This document shows, piece after piece, positions 7,765 to 16,137 of a DNA stretch of 34,267 nt; positions within the stretch are counted from its first letter, which is position 1, and each line of letters begins with the position of its first letter. Source of the DNA: Ruminococcus flavefaciens (GTDB lineage Bacteria; Bacillota; Clostridia; Oscillospirales; Ruminococcaceae); assembly GCA_002309635.1 (NCBI GenBank), contig DBXO01000017.1, forward strand, positions 1,303 to 35,569, read 5' to 3'. The notes beneath the pieces were generated by a model that saw only the letters and a program-made list of their open reading frames with translations, was not told the DNA's origin and searched no databases. The position numbers were made by a program, and so were the translations under genes.

Positions 7765-8991
7765 ATGAAACGAATCAGGAACATTATCGCAGCCGCTTCC
7801 GCAGCAGCACTCTGCATCAGCCCGTCCGCTAACGCATATGCTGCTGTAAGCCCGGATATCGCCGCAGACAACGCTGTATACGAAGATGCATCCGTCATCA
7901 TCTCCTACAACGAGAACGCTCCGCATTTCGCAACTGTTGACGAAGCAGCAGCCTACGTAAAGCAGCAGTTCAAGGAACGCAAAGAAGAATTCGACCTCAT
8001 CGTTGACGGGTGGGTCCCCGACAATGAGGACGATGACGATATCAATAATACCATAAACGAAAGGATATCAACTATCACCGACGATCCTACAGAGGGCATG
8101 TATCTCTATCTTACCGCCAGCATTTCCTCCGGCAGTATATACCGCAGCGACGGTACCTATGTATATTACTCCATGGAGTACCTCACCACTCCCGAGCAGG
8201 AGGATATGGTCACCGCTGAGGTGGCTAAGCTCAAGGATACTCCCGGATTCGAGGCTGCTATGAAGTCGGACGTCTACGATAAGATACTCTGGGCTTACGA
8301 CACAGTCGTTGAAAATATCCGTCTTGACGAGAATCTCAACGATCTCACCCGCAGTACAGCCTACAGTGCTCTCATAGAAAAGAAAGCCAACGAATCGGGG
8401 CAGATGCACGTTATGGTAAGACTTCTGCAAGAGGTGGGCGTTCAGCCTATGATATACGCCACCAACCTTTCAGCCCTTACCAACGATAATGTTGACTGCC
8501 ATTTCCTCTGTCTCGCTCAGATAGGAGACGTATTCTACTTTGTTGACCCCATCTGGGAATACAAGATGGGTGAAAACAAGCACCGCTTCTTCCTTAAGGG
8601 CTATTCCGACCTTGACAGCGAGAATGAGGGCAAGGAGGAGTTCACACATGTACATCTGTTTGAGCTGTTCCAACTGCCTATCGATGAGATAATGGCTGAA
8701 TCCAACTTTGCAAGGACAAAATATATCAGGAGCTGCAATGACGGCGACGTAAACGACGACGGCGAGATCAATGCCGTAGACGCCTCACTCATGCTCAAGG
8801 AATACGCAAAGCTTTCGAGCAGCGAACAGAAGGGCAGTTTCTCCGAGGCTCAGAAGAAAGCGGCAGATATCGACGGGAACGGCTTCATTGACGCTGTTGA
8901 CGCCTCTGCTACCCTTGCCTACTACGCTTATGTTTCCACACTTGAAAACGACGCTGCTCCCGAGAGTATAAAGGAGCATTCCAGGAAATAA
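7765..8991 (+). CDS. Secreted dockerin protein with a transglutaminase-like domain lacking the catalytic cysteine
   Basis: This 408-residue secreted protein starts at ATG 7765, nine bases after AGGGGG. A Sec signal peptide covers residues 1-27 (ends NAYAA). The middle region, about residues 150-290, aligns with the transglutaminase-like domain of the next gene. His246 and Asp261 occupy the same spacing as that protein's catalytic His and Asp, but the Cys position is Glu210. The C-terminus (about 324-395) is a type I dockerin with two Ca-binding loops, GDVNDDGEINAVDAS and ADIDGNGFIDAVDAS, which should attach the protein to a cohesin on the cellulosome or cell surface. The upstream part (residues 30-150) is acidic and unrecognised. 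It is probably a non-enzymatic binding or structural paralogue of the following gene, 32 bp away. Confidence 0.85.
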   Translation: MKRIRNIIAAASAAALCISPSANAYAAVSPDIAADNAVYEDASVIISYNENAPHFATVDEAAAYVKQQFKERKEEFDLIVDGWVPDNEDDDDINNTINERISTITDDPTEGMYLYLTASISSGSIYRSDGTYVYYSMEYLTTPEQEDMVTAEVAKLKDTPGFEAAMKSDVYDKILWAYDTVVENIRLDENLNDLTRSTAYSALIEKKANESGQMHVMVRLLQEVGVQPMIYATNLSALTNDNVDCHFLCLAQIGDVFYFVDPIWEYKMGENKHRFFLKGYSDLDSENEGKEEFTHVHLFELFQLPIDEIMAESNFARTKYIRSCNDGDVNDDGEINAVDASLMLKEYAKLSSSEQKGSFSEAQKKAADIDGNGFIDAVDASATLAYYAYVSTLENDAAPESIKEHSRK

Positions 8992-9023
8992 GCTTTCCAC
9001 AATGAATAAAAGGAGGTCTTAAC

Positions 9024-10193
9024 GTGAAGAAAATCCATATAAAAGCAGCTTCTGTACTGTTGGCTGTCGTATTGTCATTCTCTGCCGTGCCTCCGTTACA
9101 AATAAATGCAGCTCAGCTCTCTGTGCCTGCCGTGTCCATGGATGCGGTCACTGCCTCAGAGGAAGAGGCAGCTCTGCATATAAGACAGTGCCTTAAGGAG
9201 CATGTCAGCGAAATATCCGTCACTATCCCGGACTCGGGAGGCTCTAAGGAGGAGGCAAGCTACAGGCTGCTGTACAACGCTTTCGGCGAAACAGGCAACG
9301 GCTCCGAGGGAGACTACCTGAGATATTCGGTAAAAGGCTTCAAATGTAATATTCTTAAGTCAAGGGGCGAGATCAGACTGGTCTATACGATCGAGTACAG
9401 GACCACTCTTGCCGAGGAAGCGGCTCTCACAGAAAAGCTCCGCGAGTTTATGGATACCCGCCGCTTCAGCAGTATCCACGGAGATTACAGCAAGATACGC
9501 AGTATCTATCAGTATGTTACTTCTTCCGTGACCTACTCCGAGGACGAAGAGGACAACTATGCGTTTACCGCCTACAGCGCCTTTTTTAACGGCACTGCTG
9601 TATGTCAGGGAGTTACTCAGCTCCTGTACCGCATGTACAACGACTGCGGTATCCCCTGCCGTATCATTGCAGGCATAGCCCGTGACAGCTCAAGGGGTAC
9701 CGATGGCAACCATGTATGGCTCATAGTCAAGCTCGAGGGGCAGTATTACTACCTTGACCCCACGTGGGACATGAAGTTCAAGGGCAGGTCCTTCTACTAC
9801 TTCCTTAAGGGTACGGACGATCTTGACTCCGCTGCACCGTCGCTTTCCCATATAGCTACCCGCGCGGGACAGCTGACATTCCCCGACTATACCTCAGATG
9901 AGTTCATGAGCCTTTATCCCGTTGCAAAAACGGCTTATTCGTTCCCGCGTTACAGCTACGGCGACATCAACGGCGACAAGCTCATTGACGCCATTGATTC
10001 CTCACTGATACTATCGGAATACGCCAGACTGTCAAGCGGCTGCAGCAGTTCATTTACACAGACACAGTCCTCCTATGCTGACATTGACCGCAATGGCATG
10101 GTGGACGCTGTGGACGCTTCTATTATTCTTTCCTATTACGCAAAAATATCAAACGGAGCAGATATTACTCTGTCCGATCTTTTAAAAAAATAA
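9024..10193 (+). CDS. Secreted dockerin protein with a transglutaminase/protease-like domain
   Basis: This 389-residue secreted protein starts with GTG at 9024 after AAAAGGAGG. A signal peptide spans residues 1-30. The transglutaminase-like domain (about 140-270) has an intact Cys-His-Asp triad: Cys194 in AVCQGVTQLLYRM, His230 in GNHVWLIVK and Asp245 in YYLDPTWD. Such domains cleave or crosslink peptide bonds; which applies here cannot be read from sequence. A C-terminal type I dockerin (about 312-380) has loops GDINGDKLIDAIDSS and ADIDRNGMVDAVDAS. It forms a tandem pair with the preceding Cys-less paralogue and is probably cotranscribed with it and with the following membrane protein. The target could be cell-wall peptide, host or plant protein, or cellulosome components. 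Confidence 0.88.
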   Translation: MKKIHIKAASVLLAVVLSFSAVPPLQINAAQLSVPAVSMDAVTASEEEAALHIRQCLKEHVSEISVTIPDSGGSKEEASYRLLYNAFGETGNGSEGDYLRYSVKGFKCNILKSRGEIRLVYTIEYRTTLAEEAALTEKLREFMDTRRFSSIHGDYSKIRSIYQYVTSSVTYSEDEEDNYAFTAYSAFFNGTAVCQGVTQLLYRMYNDCGIPCRIIAGIARDSSRGTDGNHVWLIVKLEGQYYYLDPTWDMKFKGRSFYYFLKGTDDLDSAAPSLSHIATRAGQLTFPDYTSDEFMSLYPVAKTAYSFPRYSYGDINGDKLIDAIDSSLILSEYARLSSGCSSSFTQTQSSYADIDRNGMVDAVDASIILSYYAKISNGADITLSDLLKK

Positions 10194-10211
10194 CTGACCG
10201 AGGTGTTTAAT

Positions 10212-11312
10212 ATGTATGACGAAAACAATCCCGCAGGCGGACTCCCCGAGGAGATCACCTATACTCCCGAAAACGAAAAAAAGGGCGCTCCCACAGGCGT
10301 ATCTGCTCCGGTGCTCGATGACTTCGGATATGTAGCTCCCTCCGCCAAGAAGGACGGTCCTACCGGAGTTTCAGCCCCGGTTCTCGACGATATGAGCTCA
10401 TATACTCAGGACAGCGGCAGAAAGGGCGCCCCAACAGGTGTATCCGCTCCCGTTCTTGACGACTCAGCGCCATATACCCGCGAAAAACTGATCCTCTCCG
10501 ACGAGGACATCATAAACGGTCTCACTCCCGATCTCAAAGCCCGCTTCGACGCTCTGCCTGCCGAAAAGCAGCAGCAGATAATCGACATGAGAAGAACTCA
10601 GCTCGGCGCTGTAGCTCCTCCCGTACAGGTGCAGGCTCCCGTTCTGGACGAGGACAACTATACTCCCCCTCCGAAAAAGGAGGAGCCAAAGCAGCCCGAG
10701 GCTCCCATAAGCGCTCCCGTGCTTGACGACGAGCCCGAGGCTCCGAAGTATCAGCCGAAATACGTAGACGAGGATCTTGAAAGAGCCAAGGCTGAGGCTG
10801 CAAAAAAAGCCGTATCCTCACAGCTCGTGTCCGAGCAGAAGGACTCAAAGGCAAGCCTTCAGATGATGCTTGAGCTCAAGGAACAGGCTCGTCAGCAGCA
10901 GGCTGAAAGAGGCTTCAAGATAACGATAATACTTGCTGTACTGGGCGTTGTTGCCGCAGTTATGTTCTTCCTACTCTACTCGGGAACAGGAATATTCGCA
11001 TACAAGGGCGAAATGGGCGGCATAAAGGCTAAGGTAGAGGAATCAGCTGTATATATCGCCGCTCTCGTCGGAGTTCTCTCCGCTGGACTGATCGCGGGCA
11101 TAGGAGGTCTTAAGACTCTTGCATCTGTAGCAATGCTTCTATTCGGCATAGTGCAGATAATTCCGGGAATGTTCATGATAACCCAGCACAAGGGCAATAT
11201 GCCGCTTGTTATCATATTCTACGCAGTTCCGCTTATACTTGCATGGGGCATATTCTTCATGCTTGCAGGCAGCGAGGACGTTGGACAGTTCTTCAATAAA
11301 AAGAAGCAGTAA
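10212..11312 (+). CDS. Four-helix membrane protein with repeated PTGVSAPVLDD motif
   Basis: I do not recognise a family for this 366-residue protein. ATG 10212 is chosen over the in-frame GTG at 10203 because GAGG lies eight bases before it. The N-terminal ~230 residues are hydrophilic and carry the motif GxPTGVSAPVLDD three times (about residues 25-37, 49-60, 72-84, a 23-24 residue period). Two degenerate copies, QAPVLDED (near 141-148) and ISAPVLDDE (near 166-174), follow. Between copies lies a helical stretch with LTPDLKARFDALPAEKQQQII. A charged coiled-coil-like segment leads to four predicted transmembrane helices (about 237-364). There is no signal peptide, so the repeats should face the cytoplasm, where they may be binding sites for a partner. 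It lies 18 bp after the dockerin gene. Confidence 0.75.
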   Translation: MYDENNPAGGLPEEITYTPENEKKGAPTGVSAPVLDDFGYVAPSAKKDGPTGVSAPVLDDMSSYTQDSGRKGAPTGVSAPVLDDSAPYTREKLILSDEDIINGLTPDLKARFDALPAEKQQQIIDMRRTQLGAVAPPVQVQAPVLDEDNYTPPPKKEEPKQPEAPISAPVLDDEPEAPKYQPKYVDEDLERAKAEAAKKAVSSQLVSEQKDSKASLQMMLELKEQARQQQAERGFKITIILAVLGVVAAVMFFLLYSGTGIFAYKGEMGGIKAKVEESAVYIAALVGVLSAGLIAGIGGLKTLASVAMLLFGIVQIIPGMFMITQHKGNMPLVIIFYAVPLILAWGIFFMLAGSEDVGQFFNKKKQ

Positions 11313-11319
11313 CAGCAAA

Positions 11320-11354
11320 GCAGGCATACGGAAGCATTGTTTCCGTATGCCTGC
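11320..11354. terminator. Strong hairpin between convergent transcripts
   Basis: A perfect 14-bp stem (11320-11333 with 11341-11354) lies between the plus-strand motif-repeat membrane protein and the minus-strand spoVM. T-rich sequence follows on the plus strand (TGCTTTATTGTTCTTC, then T7). It probably ends both transcripts, although the minus-side T tract is weak. Confidence 0.75.
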
Positions 11355-11358
11355 TGCT

Positions 11359-11442
11359 TTATTGTTCTTCTTTTTTTATGCCGAATATTACCCTGAGTAT
11401 CCCTGATATGAACTTTGGGCTCTTTATGACTACTATCTTCAA
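11359..11442 (-). CDS. spoVM: Stage V sporulation protein M (SpoVM), 27 codons, TTG start
   Basis: SpoVM is the tiny amphipathic helix that marks the forespore surface and anchors the SpoIVA coat basement layer. The peptide begins MKIVVIKSPKF. Compared from memory with B. subtilis SpoVM without gaps, it shares Met1, Lys2, Ile6, Lys7, the helix-bending Pro9, Lys10, Phe11, Gly14, Ile15, Arg17 and Gly21, and it is one residue longer. The start is TTG at 11442, nine bases after AAAGGAGG. Its place directly after thiN at the end of the yloC-remA-gmk-...-thiN cluster is exactly that of spoVM in Bacillus. I saw no convincing sigma-E promoter in the 55-bp gap from thiN. Identification is strong although the gene is very short. 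Confidence 0.92.
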   Translation of the reverse strand: MKIVVIKSPKFISGILRVIFGIKKEEQ

Positions 11443-11454
11443 TACCTGCTCCCT

Positions 11455-11489
11455 CCTTTGGTGATATACTCCATTATATTCATCAAAGG
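11455..11489 (-). promoter_or_regulatory. Hairpin overlapping the spoVM ribosome-binding site
   Basis: On the minus strand CCTTTGATGA (11480-11489) can pair with TCACCAAAGG (11455-11464), with one mismatch and a 15-nt loop. The right arm contains the start of the AAAGGAGG Shine-Dalgarno sequence of spoVM. Folding would partly mask it. A functional role is inference. Confidence 0.35.
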
Positions 11490-11497
11490 TTTTTTTG

Positions 11498-12142
11498 TTA
11501 CTTCTTCTCGGTAAGAATTATCAGGGCAAGACCGTGATTCAGTCTCAGCAGAGCTGCGTCATCACTTATCTCGTTGCTGACGCCTATGGGGAACGCCTGT
11601 ACCATGAGGTAGTCCTCAAGGGGATACTTTACTCCGCGAAGATAGTCTATGCCTATACTCTCGGACAGGGCAAACACCGACATATACCAGCTTTTTCCCC
11701 TGCTCCTGTACACTACCTCTCCGTCATCAACGCTCTGCACCATGAGTATGCTGTCGCCGATGAGCTTAAGGTCGCAGCCCTGCTGGAGGGCGTATATCAT
11801 AGTCTGTATATTTGCTATGGTATGTTCGATACGGCTTCCTCCGAGGGCTCCGTAGAGCTCTATCTCCTTGTAGCCCAACTCTATGGCTTTTTTTACGGCC
11901 ATGAGAGTGTCCGTATCGTCCTTTTCGGGTATGCTCGCTATTATCTCCGCGTCGTCGGGAAGCTCCTCCGTGAATGAGTCAAAGTCGCCTGTGATTATGT
12001 CAGGTCTTATACCAAGCTTTTTTGCAGCATAATAGCCGCTGTCAGCACATATTATGCAGTCGTATCTCTGCCAGTACCCCTCGGCGGAATACCGCTCGCT
12101 GTCAGGCATATCGCCGCCTGCGATTATCGCACATTTTCTCAT
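11498..12142 (-). CDS. thiN: Thiamine diphosphokinase
   Basis: This enzyme converts thiamine and ATP to thiamine diphosphate. The 214-residue protein has the family's N-terminal nucleotide-binding features: KCAIIAGGD, then IICADSGYYAAKKLGIRPDIITGDFDS, PEKDDTDTLMAVKKA and LYGALGGSRIEHTIANI. The start is placed at ATG 12142, which overlaps the rsgA stop by 4 bp (ATGA). A GTG at 12154 would add four residues but sits too close to the AAGGAG. In B. subtilis rpe lies between rsgA and thiN; here it is absent. spoVM follows. Confidence 0.93.
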   Translation of the reverse strand: MRKCAIIAGGDMPDSERYSAEGYWQRYDCIICADSGYYAAKKLGIRPDIITGDFDSFTEELPDDAEIIASIPEKDDTDTLMAVKKAIELGYKEIELYGALGGSRIEHTIANIQTMIYALQQGCDLKLIGDSILMVQSVDDGEVVYRSRGKSWYMSVFALSESIGIDYLRGVKYPLEDYLMVQAFPIGVSNEISDDAALLRLNHGLALIILTEKK

Positions 12143-13014
12143 TTCAGTTCCCACTCCTTAAGCTGTTTTGCTTCCTCGTACATAGCCTTGTAGCTTTCAT
12201 GGCGGCTCCGTGAGATGTCTCCGCGCTCAACGGCTGCAACTACCGCACAGCCCTTTTCGCAAAGGTGGGCGCAGTCCCTGAAGCGGCACTCATCCGTAAG
12301 TCCCTCAAACTCTCTGAAACAGCCCGCCAGCTCTTCCTTTCGGATAATGTCGTAACGGTTCGTATCAAAGGTGGAAAAACCCGGGGTATCGGCTATGTAA
12401 CCGCCGCCGCTCAGCTTGTACAGCTCCGCGTGGCGTGTGGTGTGCCTTCCTCTGCCAAGCTTGCGGCTTATCTCGCCCGTTGCGATATTCTGCGTGGGGT
12501 CCACCGCGTTGAGCAGGGTGGACTTGCCTGCTCCCGAGTTGCCTGTAAAAGCGCTTATCCTGCCGCGGAGCAGCTCCCTTACTGTCTCAACGGAGGCTTC
12601 GTCGCTGTAGTTTACCTCAGCAACGTCAATCCCTATCCTGCCGTATATCTCATGGACGGGACGGCTGTCGCCGAGGTCGGTCTTGGTTATGACCACAACA
12701 GGGGTGATGCCCTTGTACTCGGCTATGGCTATGAATTTGTCCAGTATGAGATAATTGGGGGCAGGCTCACATGTGGACACTATGAATATAAGCTGGTCAA
12801 GGTTGGCAAGTGGAGGTCTTATTATACAGTTTTTTCGCTCGGCTATTTCAGTGATAACGCCGTTTTCAACAGCGACTCTGTCGCCGACGCAGGGACTTAT
12901 CCCTCTGTTGCGGAAAACTCCTCTCGCCTTGCACTCATATATACCGTCAGGGGACTCTACACTGTAGAGTCCCCCTAAGCATTTTATTATTATTCCGCTG
13001 AACTTATCGTTCAT
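12139..13014 (-). CDS. rsgA: Ribosome small subunit-dependent GTPase RsgA (CpgA/YloQ)
   Basis: RsgA is a circularly permuted GTPase that helps mature the 30S subunit. In order, the 291 residues show an N-terminal OB-fold (GISPCVGDRVAVE), the G4-type VITKTDLGD, then the P-loop FTGNSGAGKSTLLNA, the G3 DTPGFST, and a C-terminal zinc knuckle with Cys/His in CRFRDCAHLCEKGC. G4 before G1 is the diagnostic permutation. The ATG at 13014 shares one base with the prkC stop (TGATG). No strong Shine-Dalgarno is seen, so reinitiation after prkC is likely. In Bacillus the PrkC kinase phosphorylates this GTPase, which fits the shared operon. Confidence 0.95.
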   Translation of the reverse strand: MNDKFSGIIIKCLGGLYSVESPDGIYECKARGVFRNRGISPCVGDRVAVENGVITEIAERKNCIIRPPLANLDQLIFIVSTCEPAPNYLILDKFIAIAEYKGITPVVVITKTDLGDSRPVHEIYGRIGIDVAEVNYSDEASVETVRELLRGRISAFTGNSGAGKSTLLNAVDPTQNIATGEISRKLGRGRHTTRHAELYKLSGGGYIADTPGFSTFDTNRYDIIRKEELAGCFREFEGLTDECRFRDCAHLCEKGCAVVAAVERGDISRSRHESYKAMYEEAKQLKEWELK

Positions 13015-15395
13015 CAATACCAGCGCCAGGTGTTGCCCTCGCCTGTCCAGTCGCCGTTAACACCCTCCTCATAAGCTACCCAGGCTCCGTCCTTATAAAT
13101 ACCGTTCTGACCGGGTACTCTTCCGTCCTCGCCTGTTGAGCCCTGCTGAGCCGTTGTTGTAGGAGTTGTTACCTCCTGAGCCTTTGTAGTAGTTGGCTCT
13201 GTTGTCGGAGGCTCGGTCTCCTTTGGCTCGAAACCGTCTACCGCAACGAGTGCGTTCCATACGTCCTCTGAATCCCTTGTGAACTTGTTGTTTGCAAAGT
13301 CAAAGGTGTAGTTTCCGAGAAGCGCTTTCTTTCCTGTATTTACATTTGTAAGGTATGCTCTTACGCTCACGCTCTTGCCCGAGCCCTTGATAGTTGTTGA
13401 ATAGCTTGACATTTCGGGGCAGAGGATATTTGCAGAGGACTCAACAGATGTCTTCTTCTTTTCGTCTGTCATAATGAAGTCGATGCTGAATCTTCCGTAT
13501 GCCTCACTCGGGAAGCTTACGCTGTACTCTACCTTTCCGTCGGGGATAGTACCGTCGCTGACATAGAGTATGATCTTGTCGCCTGCTTCGATCTTTTCGC
13601 CTTTCTCAGGCTCCTGACGTACTACCGTACCCTCCTTCTCATAGGAAGGCTCTGTCTCTGTCTTTACCTGAAGCTTTCTGTAGCCTGCCTTGTGAGCAGC
13701 GTCCTGAGCGGACATACCAACGTAGTCCTCCATTGTCATGGACTCGGTATTCTCACCGATACTTACGTAAAGGATAACCTTTGAGCCCTTCGGTACCTCT
13801 TCACCTTCTTCAGGTGAGGACTTAATAACGTAGTTGACCTTAACGTCAGGGTCTGACTGCTTTACTATATTTGGTTCTATTCCTCTGTCTGTGAGCTGTC
13901 TCTTTGCAAGATCAACATTTATGCCCACAACATGAGGTATCTCAACGGTTTCCGCACCGGAGCTGAGAACTACCTTGCAGATATCGTTCTTCTTGAACAC
14001 ATCTCCGGGAGCAATACTCTGCTCGATGATCGTATTGGGTTCGGAATCGTCTGTTTTTGAGCCCTTGACCTCAAAACGGAGCTGTCCGCTGTATTCCTGT
14101 GCGACCACGTTGTAGTCCTTGCCGAGGAGATTTGGCATTGTCTTTGAATTGCTGCTGCCGATACCGCCCTTGAGGTAGGTGCTTATCATTGAAGCTATGA
14201 ATATTACCGCAACTATGATAACAACTACAACTACTGCCGTAAGGACCGGAACTACCAGTGAAGAACGCTCTTCCTCCTCGTCGCCATCGTCCTCGTCATC
14301 ATAATTGTCATAGTCATTGTAATTATTATTGTATGCGTCGTTGTACTTCTTTGAAACCGAGCCGCCCGATGAATAGCCGCCGCCTGAAGAGTATCCGCCT
14401 GCTGCGGGCGCCGCAGCTGCCGCCATTGCGTGAGCCTTTGCCTTTGAAGCATAGGCGCTTGCGACCTCCTGCCTGCTCTCGGACTGTATATCATTGCCCG
14501 AAGCTGCTTCGCTGAGCATATCATCGTCCTCACTGCCTTCCTCGGCATAGTAACCGAATGAGATGTGCGGATCAGCCTTGAAGGCTTCGATATCGCTTAT
14601 CATCTCGGCAGTTGTCTGGTATCTGTCCTCCGGAGCCTTTTCCATAGCTCTGAGCACTATTTCCTCAAGGCCGTCGGGGATATCGGGATTGATAGCTCTC
14701 GGGCGCTCTGGGATATCATGCATATGCATCACTGCGATAGCAACGGGGTTATCACTGTCAAAGGGCTTTCTTCCCGTGAGCATCTCATACATCATAGCGC
14801 CTACGGAGTAGATATCGCTCTTTGCGTCGGTAACGCTGCCGCTTGCCTGCTCGGGGCTGATATAGTGAACGCTTCCGATGGCCTGATCGGTAGCGGTCTT
14901 GCCCTCCTCACGGGCGAACTTGGCAATGCCGAAGTCCATGACCTTTATAGTGCCGTCTGTGAACATCATGATGTTCTGCGGCTTGATGTCGCGGTGAACT
15001 ATGCCCTTGTCGTGGGCGTGCTGCAATGCACGGAGGATCTGTATAACGAAGTGGACCGTATCCTTCCATGTGAGGACCTTTTCCTCTTCGATGTACTCCT
15101 TCAGCGTAATACCGTCGATGTACTCCATAACGATATACTGTATCTTCTCTGAGAAGCCAACGTCGTATATCTTCACAATATTAGGGTGAGAGAGTACGGC
15201 TATCGCCTTTGATTCATTTCTGAAACGGCGAAGAAATTCCTCGTTCTCAGCGAACTCCTTTTTCAGTATCTTGATAGCGACCGTCTTGTTGTCGATCACA
15301 TCGACGCCCTTGTATACCTCAGCCATGCCTCCGACGCCGATAAGCTCGGTTATTTCATATCTTCCGTCGAGCTTCTTGCCAATATTCTTGTCCAT
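13014..15395 (-). CDS. prkC: Membrane Ser/Thr protein kinase with PASTA domains (PrkC/StkP type)
   Basis: This 793-residue Hanks-type kinase senses cell-wall material. The cytosolic kinase domain (about 13-275) has the Gly loop IGVGGMAEV, Lys42, Glu61, catalytic HRDIKPQN (Asp136) and DFG (Asp154). A low-complexity Ala/Gly/Tyr/Asp juxtamembrane stretch precedes one transmembrane helix (about 375-403). Outside are three PASTA repeats (about 415-620), known to bind muropeptides in this family. A further extracellular domain (about 625-735) and a Thr/Pro/Glu-rich tail with an acidic, Trp-containing end follow. That C-terminal extension is unlike B. subtilis PrkC and is unassigned. The ATG at 15395 follows AGGAGGAAAGGAA. 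It is cotranscribed with its phosphatase upstream and rsgA downstream. Confidence 0.95.
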   Translation of the reverse strand: MDKNIGKKLDGRYEITELIGVGGMAEVYKGVDVIDNKTVAIKILKKEFAENEEFLRRFRNESKAIAVLSHPNIVKIYDVGFSEKIQYIVMEYIDGITLKEYIEEEKVLTWKDTVHFVIQILRALQHAHDKGIVHRDIKPQNIMMFTDGTIKVMDFGIAKFAREEGKTATDQAIGSVHYISPEQASGSVTDAKSDIYSVGAMMYEMLTGRKPFDSDNPVAIAVMHMHDIPERPRAINPDIPDGLEEIVLRAMEKAPEDRYQTTAEMISDIEAFKADPHISFGYYAEEGSEDDDMLSEAASGNDIQSESRQEVASAYASKAKAHAMAAAAAPAAGGYSSGGGYSSGGSVSKKYNDAYNNNYNDYDNYDDEDDGDEEEERSSLVVPVLTAVVVVVIIVAVIFIASMISTYLKGGIGSSNSKTMPNLLGKDYNVVAQEYSGQLRFEVKGSKTDDSEPNTIIEQSIAPGDVFKKNDICKVVLSSGAETVEIPHVVGINVDLAKRQLTDRGIEPNIVKQSDPDVKVNYVIKSSPEEGEEVPKGSKVILYVSIGENTESMTMEDYVGMSAQDAAHKAGYRKLQVKTETEPSYEKEGTVVRQEPEKGEKIEAGDKIILYVSDGTIPDGKVEYSVSFPSEAYGRFSIDFIMTDEKKKTSVESSANILCPEMSSYSTTIKGSGKSVSVRAYLTNVNTGKKALLGNYTFDFANNKFTRDSEDVWNALVAVDGFEPKETEPPTTEPTTTKAQEVTTPTTTAQQGSTGEDGRVPGQNGIYKDGAWVAYEEGVNGDWTGEGNTWRWY

Positions 15396-15411
15396 TTCCT
15401 TTCCTCCTGCG

Positions 15412-16137
15412 TTAGTCAGAAATCACCGCAACTGTTACATTGTCGCGGCCGCCCTTGGAGAGCGATAATTTAATAAGTTCATCTGCAACATCATCAAAAT
15501 CCGAATTTAGTATGACGTTGTATATTTCATCGTCGCTGCAATAGCCCGAAAGGCCGTCCGAGCACAGCAGCAGACTGATCTTGTCCTCATAGTCGAGCAT
15601 GAATGTGTCGGTCAGCACCGTCTTTTCGACGCCTACCGCCCTGACGAGCATATGCTTCTGAGGGTGTACCTCCATTTCCTCCTCGGTTATCTTGCCCTGT
15701 TCAAAGAGCACCGAGGCGACATTATGGTCAGTTGTGATCTTATACAGTCCCGTGTCGGTTATCAGATATGCTCTGCTGTCGCCGACATTGGCAATGAAGG
15801 CAGTTTTACTGTTGACAAAGGCAGCCACACATGTCGTACCCATGCCGAAGTTCTTGAAATCGAACCTTGCGCGGGTATATATCACCGAATTGGCTGCGGA
15901 TATCGAGGAGATAAGGAGCTTGCGGATATCCTCATCGCTGAGACTTTCCTTATAGTCAGCCGAAAAACGCTGAAAGAACTCTTCGACAGCAAGCTCGCCT
16001 GCTTCCTTGCCTGCACGCTCGCCGCCCATACCGTCGCATATGACTGCAAGTACATTATGGCCGAAGTATTCGCACCTGACCGCGTCCTGGTTTTCCTCGC
16101 GGGCAAGTCCGATATCCGTACCGTAGCGAAATCTCAA
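15412..16137 (-). CDS. prpC: PP2C-type protein phosphatase (PrpC/Stp)
   Basis: This Mn-dependent Ser/Thr phosphatase is the antagonist of the PrkC kinase encoded next. The 241 residues show the PP2C motifs: TDIGLAREENQDA, VICDGMGGERAGKEA with the metal-binding Asp, ANVGDSRAYLI, and LLCSDGLSGYCSDDEI, then GGRDNVTVAVI near the end. It has no transmembrane segment, so it is cytosolic. The start is TTG at 16137, four bases into the rlmN end (TTGA overlap), with GGGGGTG seven bases upstream. The first conserved residues YGTDIG follow at once, so no downstream start is possible. Confidence 0.94.
   Translation of the reverse strand: MRFRYGTDIGLAREENQDAVRCEYFGHNVLAVICDGMGGERAGKEAGELAVEEFFQRFSADYKESLSDEDIRKLLISSISAANSVIYTRARFDFKNFGMGTTCVAAFVNSKTAFIANVGDSRAYLITDTGLYKITTDHNVASVLFEQGKITEEEMEVHPQKHMLVRAVGVEKTVLTDTFMLDYEDKISLLLCSDGLSGYCSDDEIYNVILNSDFDDVADELIKLSLSKGGRDNVTVAVISD

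Noticed and set aside
12265..12978. Long plus-strand open frame opposite rsgA
   Set aside because: rsgA on the other strand has all GTPase motifs in order; the antisense frame has none.
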